A stretch of DNA of 64,000 nucleotides. Origin: Sarcomyxa edulis. Lineage: Eukaryota; Basidiomycota; Agaricomycetes; Agaricales; Mycenaceae. Of the stretch, positions 36,916 through 48,511 are shown piece after piece. The stretch lies in contig QUOL01000015.1 in assembly GCA_009761415.1 (NCBI GenBank), forward strand, positions 620,001-684,000, given 5' to 3'. Below the pieces are notes generated by a model. That model saw only the letters and a list, made by a program, of their open reading frames with translations. It had not been told where the DNA came from and searched no databases. How positions within the stretch are numbered: position 1 is the first letter of the stretch; each line of letters starts with the position of its first letter. The position numbers and the translations under genes are program-made.

Positions 36916-37788
36916 ACCTCGTTCTCGTTTCATTTCGCCCTTCCACTACTACGAATCACCTGCTTGTAGGTCTTGGTTGGATATAGGACATAGGTACGTA
37001 TTCTTCGAATCCTTCGTTTCATGTTAAAGTTCTTCGAGGAACGAGTGGGACGATACAGCTCAAAGGTGCGTAGTTAGATCTCGTCGTCCTAGCCCTGTCG
37101 CGACGATGCCAGAGTACGAGAAAGAGTCTGTACCGTCGAGATGACTTGCTAGATCATCGAATGGCGACACAGTTCAACAAGTCGGAGTTGTATCTTCAAC
37201 CTAACATCGGGTTCTCACAGAGTCGGTGAGTACAAGCTTTGTAACTCGTTTGCATGCTCTGAGAACCTCATGATTGAACGGACGGACGGACGGCTGGGGA
37301 GATTGTCATTTGACAATCCGAGTCTCAAGGAGACAGGAACGAGAATCGAAGGAAACGCAAAATTAAAATTTGATATGATACTACATAAGTTGTACAGCAT
37401 AATATACCCCGTTGCCTCGATCGTAAGGCAGGACATAAGAGAAATAGCGCACTGCAGTGAGGCTGGTGTAGGGAGGATCGATAAGACGAGAGAGCTGGAT
37501 ATAGAGTCACAGTCAATCCATTCCCAAGACACTATATAGCGGTTAGAGAGCACGAACTAAGATACCCTAAGAGACGTGAGCATCAACGTACCTGTGCATC
37601 GTGAAGGGATTGATGGGAAAAAGAATGGCGGGCTCTAGCGCTTGCAAGACAACATGAGAGATATGTTGTAGATCGTCGGCAGCGACGTCCGCGAGGATGG
37701 AATTGATACTGGAAACTGACGAAACTCAGTAAATTCTGTCAAGAGCCACGGACTCAACATCTGCCTCAGATATCTCATGTCTCAAATA

Positions 37789-39070
37789 ACCACTTACAGT
37801 TAGTGATATCTCAGCCAAATTAATGTCAAACTAGACCTCGTAAATGAACGCGATGAGGGGCTCTGCCCCTCATCGCACTCGCGCTCGGCGTAGCCGACGT
37901 GGGAGAGAGGAGAGTGTGGGTAACTAGCCGAAGCGCATCGAAGCAGACCAACAAAAAGGCCAAACTAGGACCGTCTAGAAACGATTCCAAGAGCGATGAA
38001 GTAGACATCAATACCAGCATCAAGAATGTCATATTTCGAATGAAAACTTACGGTCAGTCAGTTAGAATGCGCTCGAAGTAGTTGAGGTCGGAGGGAGGGA
38101 GAAAGTAGCTGAGGCAGCGTGGACTTCACTTCGAACAGGCGGGAAAGACCCAAAATAGATTTATCTGTCAAAGCGATTGACGTGAGCACGTAGAGACATG
38201 ATAGAAGCATTTATTTACCGTTTAATTCCCAGTGGTAGACGGCAGAGGTGGTTCCAAGGAAGAGCCGACGCAATTGCCTCTGGTGAGATATATATCCCGG
38301 GAAGAGACTGGAGGGTGAGCTATGACAATAGAGAACCGTGAATTAGTGTCACGGTAGCTGTAGCGACGAGAAGGGAAACATGCCTTGATGCCGATGACGG
38401 TCTGCTAAGAGTAGATGCGGCGTCATTGCGCAGATTTCGATTGAGAAGCAACATCATGGAAGGCGAACAACCCACTGGAAGCTGATCATATGTCAGCGGG
38501 GCCTTGGCGACGATAAGCAGAACGAGCTACTCACCGTCAGACAGTGAGATCGAAAATAAGACGTACGTCGAGGACGATGAAGGTATAATCGGTTGACTGG
38601 GGGCGTGTCTGGACCCTGGAAGATGGAACGGATCGGCGAGAGAGAGCAGCGACGAGGATATCTACTAGTTAGAAAGAAGGTAACAGAGTGAGTCGATATG
38701 AATGGGAAGAGAAATCAACGTTCACGTACCCAAAAAACGAGAATATCGGCAGAGCTATGGCCTAGGAGACACAAGTCAGCGAGAAGCCGACGATCACGAT
38801 GAGCTGGATTACTCACTGTGAATATGCAGTCTTGAGAGTAAGAGCGACGATGATGAGAGAAGAGAGGATGATGAAATGGGAGGAGAACGAAGTGGAAAGA
38901 AGGAGATGGGGAAAATTGAGGAATTCCGGCCAGGCTTTATACACACTAAAAGAGGCTCTGTTGTCAGTCCCTAACAAAACGACCAAACATCCGCATGAAT
39001 GGAGACTTACGTTTTTGAAAAAGATGCAATATCGGCTAGCCAGAGTCCCCGCTGAAGCCTGGATCTGCAA
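37789..39070 (-). other. Conserved block, unit 3
   Basis: Collinear with the other two. Here the minus-strand segment with the hydrophobic stretch is open over 85 codons (38813-39070) because the 40-bp intron is also open. Residues SFSSHFIILSSLIIVALTLK would form one membrane span. Confidence 0.4.
37850..37876. other. Perfect hairpin, loop TCT, unit 3
   Basis: Arms GCGATGAGGGGC and GCCCCTCATCGC, loop TCT, as in unit 1. Confidence 0.9.
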
Positions 39071-40634
39071 TCTTGCAGATTCACGCGTGTGGCGCCGTAT
39101 GCAGTATCGATGGTCCTAGGATTGTATGGGCGTCGCGAGACCGTGTACTTGGAGATGCGGTGTCCAATTGGAATGGAGCAATTGTGGTTCCAAGTGTGCC
39201 GTTGTGTTCGGGCTTTGCGTTCCCTGTTGAACCTTCAGACTGTGTCGACCAATGGAACTCAAGCCATATGCACGCCCTCTGGAGCAGTCAGAACGCGAGC
39301 TGTCATCGTCGTCATTTGGATGTATATGGAGTTCGAGGGGCACGATGAAGCCCGCACTGTGTTTCGCATCTCCTCTCAGGATGAGTCTAGATTGCTAGAA
39401 GCATTGATGCTGTCTGTTCGCCTGAACGGCTGGGAGGGAACTCACCGGCTGGAATGTTGCTCAATGTGTCCCTGAAGTTCGAGGGCCTGCGCGAGATGTC
39501 CTGGTGCGTCGAGGGCTGCTGTTGCTCGATAACGACGTGATTTAAAGTTGAAAGTAGCGAGAAAAGTCTCTGAACGCTGCTGGATACTGGGAGAGGCGAT
39601 GTAGATGCTGCACATACGGGTGGATTGGTATTTACAAGATTTTAGACCTGTTGACTTACCTTGCCACCGTACTCCAATAACAAACTACCAGTCTTCACGC
39701 TATGCTTGACTACTGACGACGGATGATTGAGCCATGCATCAAAAACCGCATCAACGGACGTGCCGCCTTCTGTCAGAGGCAGTACTCGTAGGTATCCAAC
39801 TGTCTGAGTAGATTGGTGAAGCCAGTCCAGATAGAGATGGAAGGGAGTCATACGAGTGAGAGGAAACTCACAATCCAAGGATTCACATCAATCTACCTTA
39901 GAAGTTCAGCGAGGACTGTCGAAGTTTTTTGGAGAGAATGAATGATGAGGGCGATTGCCACGAGATCTGATTGAGGGCGACATGGGGAGAAGACGATTGG
40001 GGAACGGGTGTGATGGTGGAGATGGACTTACGAACCAGACTGGTAACATGAAACTCACCTGGGTGATACTCTCGAGGCTCCTGCAAGTCTGACACTCCGA
40101 CATTGCGCATACCGAAGACAAACTGAGAAAGGACTCCTTTCTCAGTTTTCGTTGACCGTATCGACGATGATTTGAGAGCGCTTCAGCGACACCCGGGTGT
40201 TCGGTCGAAAATAAGATAAAAATGGCTGTAATACAGATGTATTCGTGTTCGAAGATCAAAACCGGTCGGCTTACCTCGATAATATGTATACTTACATCTT
40301 GAGGATGTCGAGAGATGGCAATACTTCGGACTTGAGACCTTTTGAGTTGAGAATTCGTCTTAGGTGGAATTGAGTGCGAGAGGATGGGTGTCGAGGAATT
40401 GAACATGGTGGATGGATGCGAGACGCGAAGATTAGATTTGAAAAGTAATTAGCAGACGCGATCGAACTTACCTCTCACTCTCACTCTTGAGTCTCACCGC
40501 TGCTGCACACCCTCTCCAGACGCATCCTCGTCGTCGAACTCTCAGATAATTTACACCAGAATGTCGACAGCATCATGCGAACATTGCCCCAACAACTAAC
40601 GACTACAAACTTGACCTTGAATATTCGTTGGTAC

Positions 40635-40659
40635 TGCCAGATGAAGCCTTCATCTGGCA
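40635..40659. other. 25-bp palindrome, unit 3
   Basis: Identical short form to unit 2. Confidence 0.9.
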
Positions 40660-41489
40660 ACGTACTCCTTTGTACTTCCAGAGAACGGCATTATTGATCT
40701 ACCGGAAATCTTGCTCTCGTCGAGGTATGTTACATAGGCTCAATATCTGCACTGATGGTCTCGAAATCCCATTTTCTCGCAGACGTCTTAACTACTCTTT
40801 TGTATCTGCTTTCGTTTATACTGACATACCCGTCGACAACACCTTCTAAATCCCTTCGGACGTGGCATACGAGCCATTTCAAGGGAACTACATCTCGATG
40901 GCAACTGCATCGGAAGGCTCGTTAGCTCTGCAACAGCGGTTGGTGGTATTCGAGACACTATTCCGAGTCGGGCTTTTGGTACGTTCATTGTCTTGTTTCT
41001 GTCCCTCCTGGAATTCATTCCAGTCATTCTTGGTGCATGCCAGCCATTCTTGATGACTCTCACTGCCACCTCTACCGTTCTGATTGTGCAGAACAAGTAC
41101 GTTTTCTTGTTTGCCTCAGACGCGATCAACATCGACACTCGACCATCACCACTTCTGCTAGCCTTTGCCCACTATACGCCTCCCCACCCTCTTCATGTCC
41201 TTCCTTGCTATCGAACCCCTGTTATCGCATCCCTGTTATCGCATCTCTCGACACAGATCGTCAATCGAGACAATCTAACATCACGGATCTGACTTGTACA
41301 ACTTGGACTTGGACCCTCAGGCCTTCATCTGACGACATCGTCGTTCATCGTTCTATTATTCAGGCTTCCTGCATCTCATGTCCTCCTCTATACCCAGGTA
41401 TGTCGCATCATCCCAAGTATTTGTTGGTTATCTCAGTGCGAACTCGATTGCTGACACGCAACTTCAGCTCAGCCAGCGACCTCTTGCAG

Positions 41490-41812
41490 TCATGCAGGGC
41501 AGGTTCTCGATCTGACCTCTCGAACGCGTACGAAGTCGACATCCGACTGACTTTGAAAAGACTAGGCCTTGAAGACGAGCACGATGGACGGTTCACGATG
41601 ACAGTAAGTCAGCATCTATTCGGGGTATCTAATTTGTTTTTGCTACTCATTCCATCCTCAATCCCTTCCCTTTAGTCTTACTTCTACTGTTTCCGAACAA
41701 CCTCACCGTCTGGAGTGTGCGGGACGCTACTGAAAGCCGAAGAGGGCCCAGCAGGGCCGCCTTCTGGCCTGATTAGACGATGTACAATACAGTGGTATAT
41801 CTTCTTCGAGGT
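41490..41812 (+). pseudogene. Spliced hypothetical segment A, unit 3
   Basis: Same exon pair as unit 2, with SYFYCFRTTSPSGVCGTLLK. It ends at a GTAGGT donor after IQWYIFFE. Confidence 0.35.
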
Positions 41813-42173
41813 AGGTGCGTTTGTCTGCTTGATCTCTCGATATTGTACTGAGGCTGGGATGCGAACAACTACTAGATCCACGATGCCCGTCACAAATATC
41901 TCCCCGTGGTTCGATGTTCGTAGTCTTGCACGATAGGAACAGATTGGCCTCTGATCTAACGGATGTCGCGACAAAGGTCGACGTCCATACTAGTATATGA
42001 GACTCGAGCATCGCTGGTGCGTCCGCCTTTGTATTCTTCACCAACATTTCCCATCTTCCTAAGGCTCTTTAGCTCTGCGCATGGAATTTACTCGGTCAAG
42101 CTGACAGAAAACCGAGGCTCTCCCATAAAACATATCTATTTATTTTGATCTGTCTACAATATCCCAGTCACTC

Positions 42174-42390
42174 ATGTCATCGTCAATGTTCAATCAGCAG
42201 TCCCGTCGACACGGCTGCGGTGGAGGGCGAGGTTTCGGCAACGCGGACATCGATGAGTACGTGCAAAAGCTTACCTTCCCATAGACACTTCGCTTCCGAC
42301 TCGGACCCTGATATAACGTGAGCTCATATGTTTTTCCGTTGTTTACTGATTTATTTTGTACAATAGATCGGTCTCCATTTTGGAGTCTGA
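42174..42390 (+). pseudogene. Hypothetical gene B, unit 3, broken by the inserted element
   Basis: Starts MSSMFNQQSRRHGCGGGRGF. The inverted-repeat element enters exon 3 directly after GGAGTCTGA at 42390. The interrupted sequence resumes after 51232 with GGTAAGG, exactly as in the uninterrupted units 1 and 2. Confidence 0.55.
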
Positions 42391-43139
42391 TACCGTGCAC
42401 GAGGTGTATCAGGCAGGATTTTGATTTCGGATTTAATTTCTTACACAAAATGTTAAGTCTCCGATCAATTCCGGCTGATATCAATTACATAATAATCATT
42501 TTAGCGTCAATATCCGGTGATCTCGGCAACTTTCCGAACCTTCGTGCTCACTGTTCGAGACAGCGAGCACGCGTATCCCCTTGTTCCACTACCATTCTGC
42601 CTAGTTTCTTTTGTATAGTGCTTCTATATGTACTTGTAGTGTATTATAAAGAATATATTTTGCTCTGAGAGACTCTCAGAAGGCAGTTAAATGGATATGT
42701 ATTATTATTATTGACAAGAGAATATAACACTCTACATTGGAGAGGGTAGGGGAAGATCTGAAGAGGTATAGGGGTAGGGAAATATTATCTTTACACGTGG
42801 GAGTGACTGGATGAGGTCCTGTACATCAGGGGAAGGGGGGAAGCGGACATATGTCCATTCCTAGGGGCAATATCCCTTCCCACTAATTTCTGGAGACGGA
42901 GAGGCGTGTACAAACGTAGGGATATTGTATAAAATCATACATATAGGTATGATGTCGACGGGGAGAGATCCGGAACTAGTGGTTCAGAGTGAATTTGATC
43001 TTCTGCTGGAGGAGGAGATGGAGTGGCTCACCAGGGTGTTCCAAGCTATCCATGTATCCAAATCCTCTACAGATTGTCTATAGGGTATTGACATGGATGG
43101 GGGAACACCTTGGTTTGTCTCTGGAAGGGGTAGGAGGGG
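42391..43139 (+). repeat. Left terminal inverted repeat of the 8.8-kb element
   Basis: Bases 42391-43089 pair with 50528-51226 without gaps (one mismatch seen near 42530). Bases 43086-43139 pair with 48458-48511, on the far side of the LTR-like insertion. This shows the original inverted repeat was about 750 bp. Confidence 0.92.
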
Positions 43140-44394
43140 TAGGATGAGATGAGGTGGTAGGATGCTTGTTGTCGAGACCAGCATGGGCTGTACTCGGGCA
43201 ACCCGGGCACATCCCCAAATCACGTAGAACCAAGTAGAAGATTCATGACCATGGCGTGCTCGATAGTCAGCACGCACGATGACCAAGACAAAATGTCTCC
43301 AAACCAAATCTGATTTTATCCATCATTTTTCCCCAAAACTAAATTGAGTAATCTTAAGCTTACAAGTGCCTTGCGCAATCATAGTCCTCAGAAATATCCA
43401 AGCTATTAACTTAGTCTCATATTTTCTACAAGGCTTACCTTGCAAAAAGAAAGGCTCTCAGGTGTCCACTGACTCTGGGGTCCCGGGTATGTGTGTATGA
43501 CTATTATATAGTGCACCCAAGTTATGGAAGGCTATAGCGGTAGCTCTGCAGCGCTAGATGGATTATATGAGCATACCTAATGTTGGAGTGCATGACTGAA
43601 AGTTACTCACCATAGCGTTATATATAGAGCCCGGAACTTTCTGGGACACTCATAAGGGCTTCCACCATCTATACATAATGTGTTCAAGCTGTGTTCAACA
43701 TCGGATTATTGAGGGGAAGGGTGCTACAATACGGGCAGGAGAAAGGTCAGAAATTTGCATAAATGGTCAACAGCTCTGTAACGGATATGGGACTTGAATC
43801 CAAGTTCACGCGGGTTGGGCTTATCTCTTTCGAATATGTAGTTTCCGGCCCGCCATAGGTTTTTTTGTTTTTGATCCGTATCCCATCACATTCTTCACAT
43901 TGTCACACTCCGTTGTCATTTACTATATCTTTCATATGTTGCTACTACAAAATACATCTCTTTTCTACCCCAAACTCCACAGCCTAAGCTCTCTGTATAC
44001 ATCGTTCGAGCCGTCGGGCACGGAGCGTAAGGACCAGAACTTGAGGTGACTGTTTGGACGTACAACGGTGAGTACTAGATACTCGAGAGTGTAGATTTTG
44101 ACATATCTAAGTCCAAAGTTCTTGGCCCTTCACTGCGACACTTATCTTGCCAAGGCCAAAAACATTGGAATCCAATATTCTCATCCTTTGGCATCCTTGC
44201 ATGTGTTATATGTTGGAATTTTGGTTTGAGCAGTTGCACTCGCCAGCTCAGGCCAACCTCCAGCCACGCCATTTTACCTTTCGCCTCCACTTTAATCCTT
44301 GATTTCTTCCTCTTCATTTTGCCATTTCGTTTTTCCTTTGGCACTCTACACATATATAAGTAGGTAGCTAACGTATTACAATCTTCGCGCGTTT
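43140..44394. other. Internal DNA of the 8.8-kb element, left of the hAT insertion
   Basis: AT-rich, with no open frame above about 110 codons and no recognisable protein motif. GGGACTTGAATCC near 43790 resembles a tRNA T-arm, but no tRNA fold could be built. Confidence 0.5.
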
Positions 44395-44402
44395 GCGAGG
44401 GT

Positions 44403-47400
44403 TAGTGAATTGCAGGGGTTTTCAAAACCCGCCGGGTTTGGCCTCGGGTTGTGGAGGGTACGGGTACGGTATTCAATCTTGATACCCGCTAGAAACCCGT
44501 ACCCGTACGTCGGGGTACGGATTAAACCCCGGGTTTTAACTGGTAAATGCCGGTGATATTTTTTTCGGAAGATTCCGTCTACCTAGTCACGGCTTCTACC
44601 GTATTAGGACAAGACAGAGAAAAGTTGTATGAAAAATTGAAACAAGAAAACTATCTCTTAGAAACTGCTCCCAATCTACCACCCAAAAAACAACAAACAA
44701 TGCCTAAAGTTACTAAAAGTACCAAAGCAAAAGCTGCTCGCACCAAAGCTACAGCTCGCCCTGTCCCGCGCCCCAAAAAACAAGCTGCTCGTACCACTCG
44801 CGAAGCATCTTTTGCTTCTGGATCTAACACCCAATCGCGTCACGCCAGCGTGGGGCCAGAAGAAGACGATGAGCCATCATACCGTGGAAGTGTCCTCGAT
44901 TCGGACGACCACGTGATGGAATTGAGTGATGGTAGCGATGTTGAGAATGACAATGATCCGAGCATGCCGGGATTGGACGATGTTGATGATGAGGAAGACG
45001 AAGAGCACGAGGTTGAAGAAGATGCTGAAGCTGAGCTTGGTACATTGGCACTTTCAAGTCACGTCGAATTCTACTCACTCATTCAATCGATAAAGCACGT
45101 CTTAGCAAAGATTGGAAATCACCTGTGTATGCCTTCTTCAAGCCTGAGCCCATCATCGAAGACATTAATGGCCGCCGTGCACACACTTTCCACTGTTGTG
45201 CGAAGTCCTGTAAAAATAAGACACGGGCCGTCAGAAGATACCTTGATAAGGGCGACGCAAAGTCAACAAGCAATTTGCGCACTCATGCGATCCGATGCTG
45301 GGGACTGGCCACCGTGGAAGCCGCAAACGAAGTAAGCTTGGCAGATGCTCGGGCCGCAACGAAGAAAGGAGAGCTGCGTGATGGGTCAATTACTGCAGCT
45401 TTCGAGAGAAAAGGAAAAGGCAAAGTTACATACTCCCACAGACAGCACACCAAGACTGAAACTAAGTGAGTGATTATTATCTGTACCCGAAGGCCCCTGC
45501 TCAAAGGTTGCCGCCGCCGGTAATTCAGGACAGAGATTGTTCGATGGGTGTCCGAAAACATGCGGCCCTTCAAAATTGTCAGCGACCGTGGCTTCCAAAG
45601 TCTTATGAAGACTGGTCGTCCGGGGTATTACTTACCTTCCCCTTCAACCGTATCGCGCGATGTCAAACTTGTGTTTGCTAAAACCCGGAAGCGTATTGCG
45701 AAGATGCTACAGGTGAGTCAAATTTCCGATCAGTAAGACATGTCCAAATCTAAAGTCTAACTATCCCACCTTGAGGAACACGAGGGCACATTGAGTTTCG
45801 CAACTGACGCGTGGACGTCTCCTAACCATAAGGCGTTCATTGCAGTTACAGTCCACTTCGAACTCAATGGAGTTCCGATGTGCATGATACTTGACATGGT
45901 AGAAGTTGCTGTTTCGCACTCGGGAGAACACCTTGCATCAGCGTTTGCAGATATTCTGAACGAGTTTGGAATTTCCGATAAGGTAAGTAGTTGTATCGAT
46001 TTATATAAATATATGCTCGCTCACCTATTGTTCTGCCATAGATTTTGAGTGTCACCTGCGATAACGCGTCTCCCAATGACACGATGATTACACGTCTCGG
46101 AACCCTTCTCAAGGCGTTTCCTGGTGATGCAAACCGGACGCGCTGCTTTACCCATATCCTCAACTTGGTCGCAAAAACTGCCATCCGTCAGTTCGATGTC
46201 CCAAAGGCAAAAGCTGATGCTGCGTTGAGTGAGGCTGAAGCAGAGCTGTTGGCATTGGCGGAAGGAATTGATATCGAGGAGGATTATATCAGAAGCGAGG
46301 TTGAGGGCGACAACGGTGAGGATGACGATGTTGAGGGATGGGTTGATGAACGTGAGAAGCTTTCTTTGCCAGAACGAGAGGAGTTGGATGCGAGTGTGAG
46401 GCCTGTTCGGCTGGTTCTTGTCAAGGTCAGCAAGTTGTTTGTCACGGTCGAAATGAACAAAACTCACCGTAGGGTTTTTCTCATAGCTTCGCAAGGTCTC
46501 GTATGGGATCCTGCACTCGACGACAATCCTCCTTCCGGTGTGGTTCGAGACACTGAAAAAACTGGGGTTGAACGAGAGAATGATGCCTCGGGATGTCGCA
46601 ACACGGTGGAATTCAACTTACGACATGCTGGCTTTTGCACTCGCGTACCGCAAGGCTATCGACTCAATGACTGGAGATCTCAACACAGGCCTACGAAAGT
46701 ATGAGATGGACGATGGAGAGTGGAAGCTGGCCAAACAGTTGGAAGACGTGCTTAAGGTATGTGGTTCTTTTCAGCGCCGGCGCCCCAAGTGAACATACTT
46801 GGGCGCTGTATGGGCGCTGTATGGGCGCTTTCTTTCCCCAATCCCCAACGCCTTTACGCGCCTATTTCCCTCCAGTTCCCAGACTCGAATGTCGCCAACT
46901 AACCCTTATGTCCTCAGATATTCAAGGATGCCACCTTGTTTTTTTCACGTTCGACACCGAACCTCGCGACGGTGATTCCAGCTATGGATCACATTGACAA
47001 AGCTCTGACTACTCACTCCCTCGATGAACGTTACAAGCCGGCAATTCGAGCCGCCCTAGGACTTGCAAAGAAAACCTTGAACAAGTACTACGACAAGACG
47101 GATCATACTGAGGTTTACCGGATTGCTATGGGTATGTACTTCTAATTCACTGGCATCTAATTTACTCATAGAAATAATATAGCTCTGCATCCTCGCTATA
47201 AACTCACATATTTCACTAACGCTGGCTGGGAACCGGATTGGATCGAGACAGCACGGGAGATTCTGTACGCCGAGTGGAACCGATCCTATCGAGACTTGCC
47301 ACTGCATGTCTTGGATGAAACGGAGTCTGAAGGACCTGCCAGATCACAGGTATAGTATTGTCTATTGTCTATTCTTTTCAGCTCGAGACTGACATGTTAT

Positions 47401-48113
47401 TCGAGGCTCATGCACCGGCAAACATATTCGATGATTTGCCGTCTCTCTCAGGACCCTCTCTTCCGGAGATTCAAGACGAACTGGATACATATCTCAGCAC
47501 TGGTACCGAGCATGTTGTCGACGTGCTCGCGTGGTGGGTCTCCCACAAGCTCATCTATCCTCGTCTCTCGCGAATGGCTTTGGATTATCTTTCTATTCCC
47601 GGTATGTTCTTCCGTTCTCTCTGGTAATATATTATAAAACACATACTCATCTAACGGTTACTTTTTAGCTACTTCTGTCGATGTTGAACGTGTGTTCAGC
47701 CGTGGCCGCATTCTTCTCTCACACATTCGGAACCGACTTTCGTCACAGTCTACACGTGCCCTGATGTGCTTAGGCTCTTGGAGTCTGCTTGGGTATGTCA
47801 AGGATGAGGACCTGAAGTCTGTCGGGGTGCTTGAGGATGTTGAAGGGGATGAAGATGAGCTCGAAGATGGCTGGGATGCAATTGTTAATTAGTATATACT
47901 CTAGAGTCTCTACATATTTAGAATGGTATAGCAAACGCGCTGTTCAAGGCCATACCCTCAACGATACCCGCGGTATATCATAACCCGCGGGTTTCAAAAC
48001 AAACCGTACCCGTACCCGTGGCTTTACCGTACCCTGTGTGAGGGTACGGGTTTACAAGGGTAGGGGTACGGTGTACGCGCAATGTACCCGCGGTAAACCC
48101 GTGCCATTCACTA
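44403..48113 (+). mobile_element. hAT-superfamily DNA transposon, complete
   Basis: A 3711-bp element with a perfect 8-bp target duplication GCGAGGGT at 44395-44402 and 48114-48121, the size typical of hAT. Terminal inverted repeats of about 16 bp are TAGTGAATTGCAGGGG and TAGTGAATGGCACGGG (two mismatches). Both subterminal regions (about 44430-44525 and 47960-48090) carry many TACCCGTACCCG or ACCCGCGGG words in both orientations, as expected for transposase-binding subterminal repeats. It contains one spliced transposase gene. Intact ends and an open gene suggest a recent, possibly autonomous insertion. Confidence 0.95.
44700..47892 (+). CDS. hAT transposase with BED zinc finger
   Basis: Ten exons join to 859 codons plus stop: 44700-45039, 45096-45465, 45529-45712, 45776-45982, 46042-46425, 46487-46756, 46918-47131, 47183-47349, 47382-47601 and 47669-47892. 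Introns are 32-161 bp, all GT-AG. Residues 1-110 are basic then acidic. A BED-type finger follows (SPVYAFFKP, CCAKSC, STSNLRTHAIRCW). The catalytic core has TDAWTSPNH (about 307-315), TCDNASPND (about 372-380), RCFTHILNLV and RDVATRWNSTYDML. The C-terminal hAT dimerisation block has DVLAWWVSHK, ATSVDVERVFSRGR and LSSQSTRALMCLGSW. An acidic insert lies at about residues 420-470. ATG at 44547 is also in frame; 44700 was chosen because the basic N-terminus starts there. No stop or frameshift is seen. Confidence 0.88.
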
Positions 48114-48121
48114 GCGAGGGT

Positions 48122-48443
48122 CTTCTGCTAAATCCCGAGTGACTCACATTTAGGTCATTTCAACATTATACTCCTCTGGTATGCTTCTTCAATATGTTTA
48201 AGGACTATACAGATGGCAATAATACTTATTGTATGCCCCTGACAGTGTCCCATGCTTGCATGACAATTCATGGAGCAGCACCACCCCAATGCACCTTCTG
48301 CACCTAGAGGCCCACCACATTACTCCAAAGCTCCTGGGCTCTCAGTGAGGTATCTGAGAGGAGCATACATAGGGTATATAGCCTTGGTGAGCTTCCTAGG
48401 CACCTGGGAGCCTCCCTTCCTGCAAGGTAAGCCTTCCACCTCT
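48122..48443. other. Internal DNA of the 8.8-kb element, right of the hAT insertion
   Basis: No supported gene. A plus-strand frame of 87 codons begins at 48270 but has no recognisable motif. Confidence 0.5.
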
Positions 48444-48511
48444 TCTTCTTATCCTGCCCCTCCTACCCCTTCCAGAGACAAACCAAGGTGTTCCCCCATC
48501 CATGTCAATAC

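Noticed and set aside
43770..43860. tRNA or tRNA-derived SINE suggested by GGGACTTGAATCC
   Set aside because: The T-stem does not pair in the required register and no D or anticodon arm could be placed.
46045..46704. Single 219-codon open frame as a separate gene
   Set aside because: Its first part is exon 5 of the hAT transposase; the rest runs through an intron in the wrong frame.
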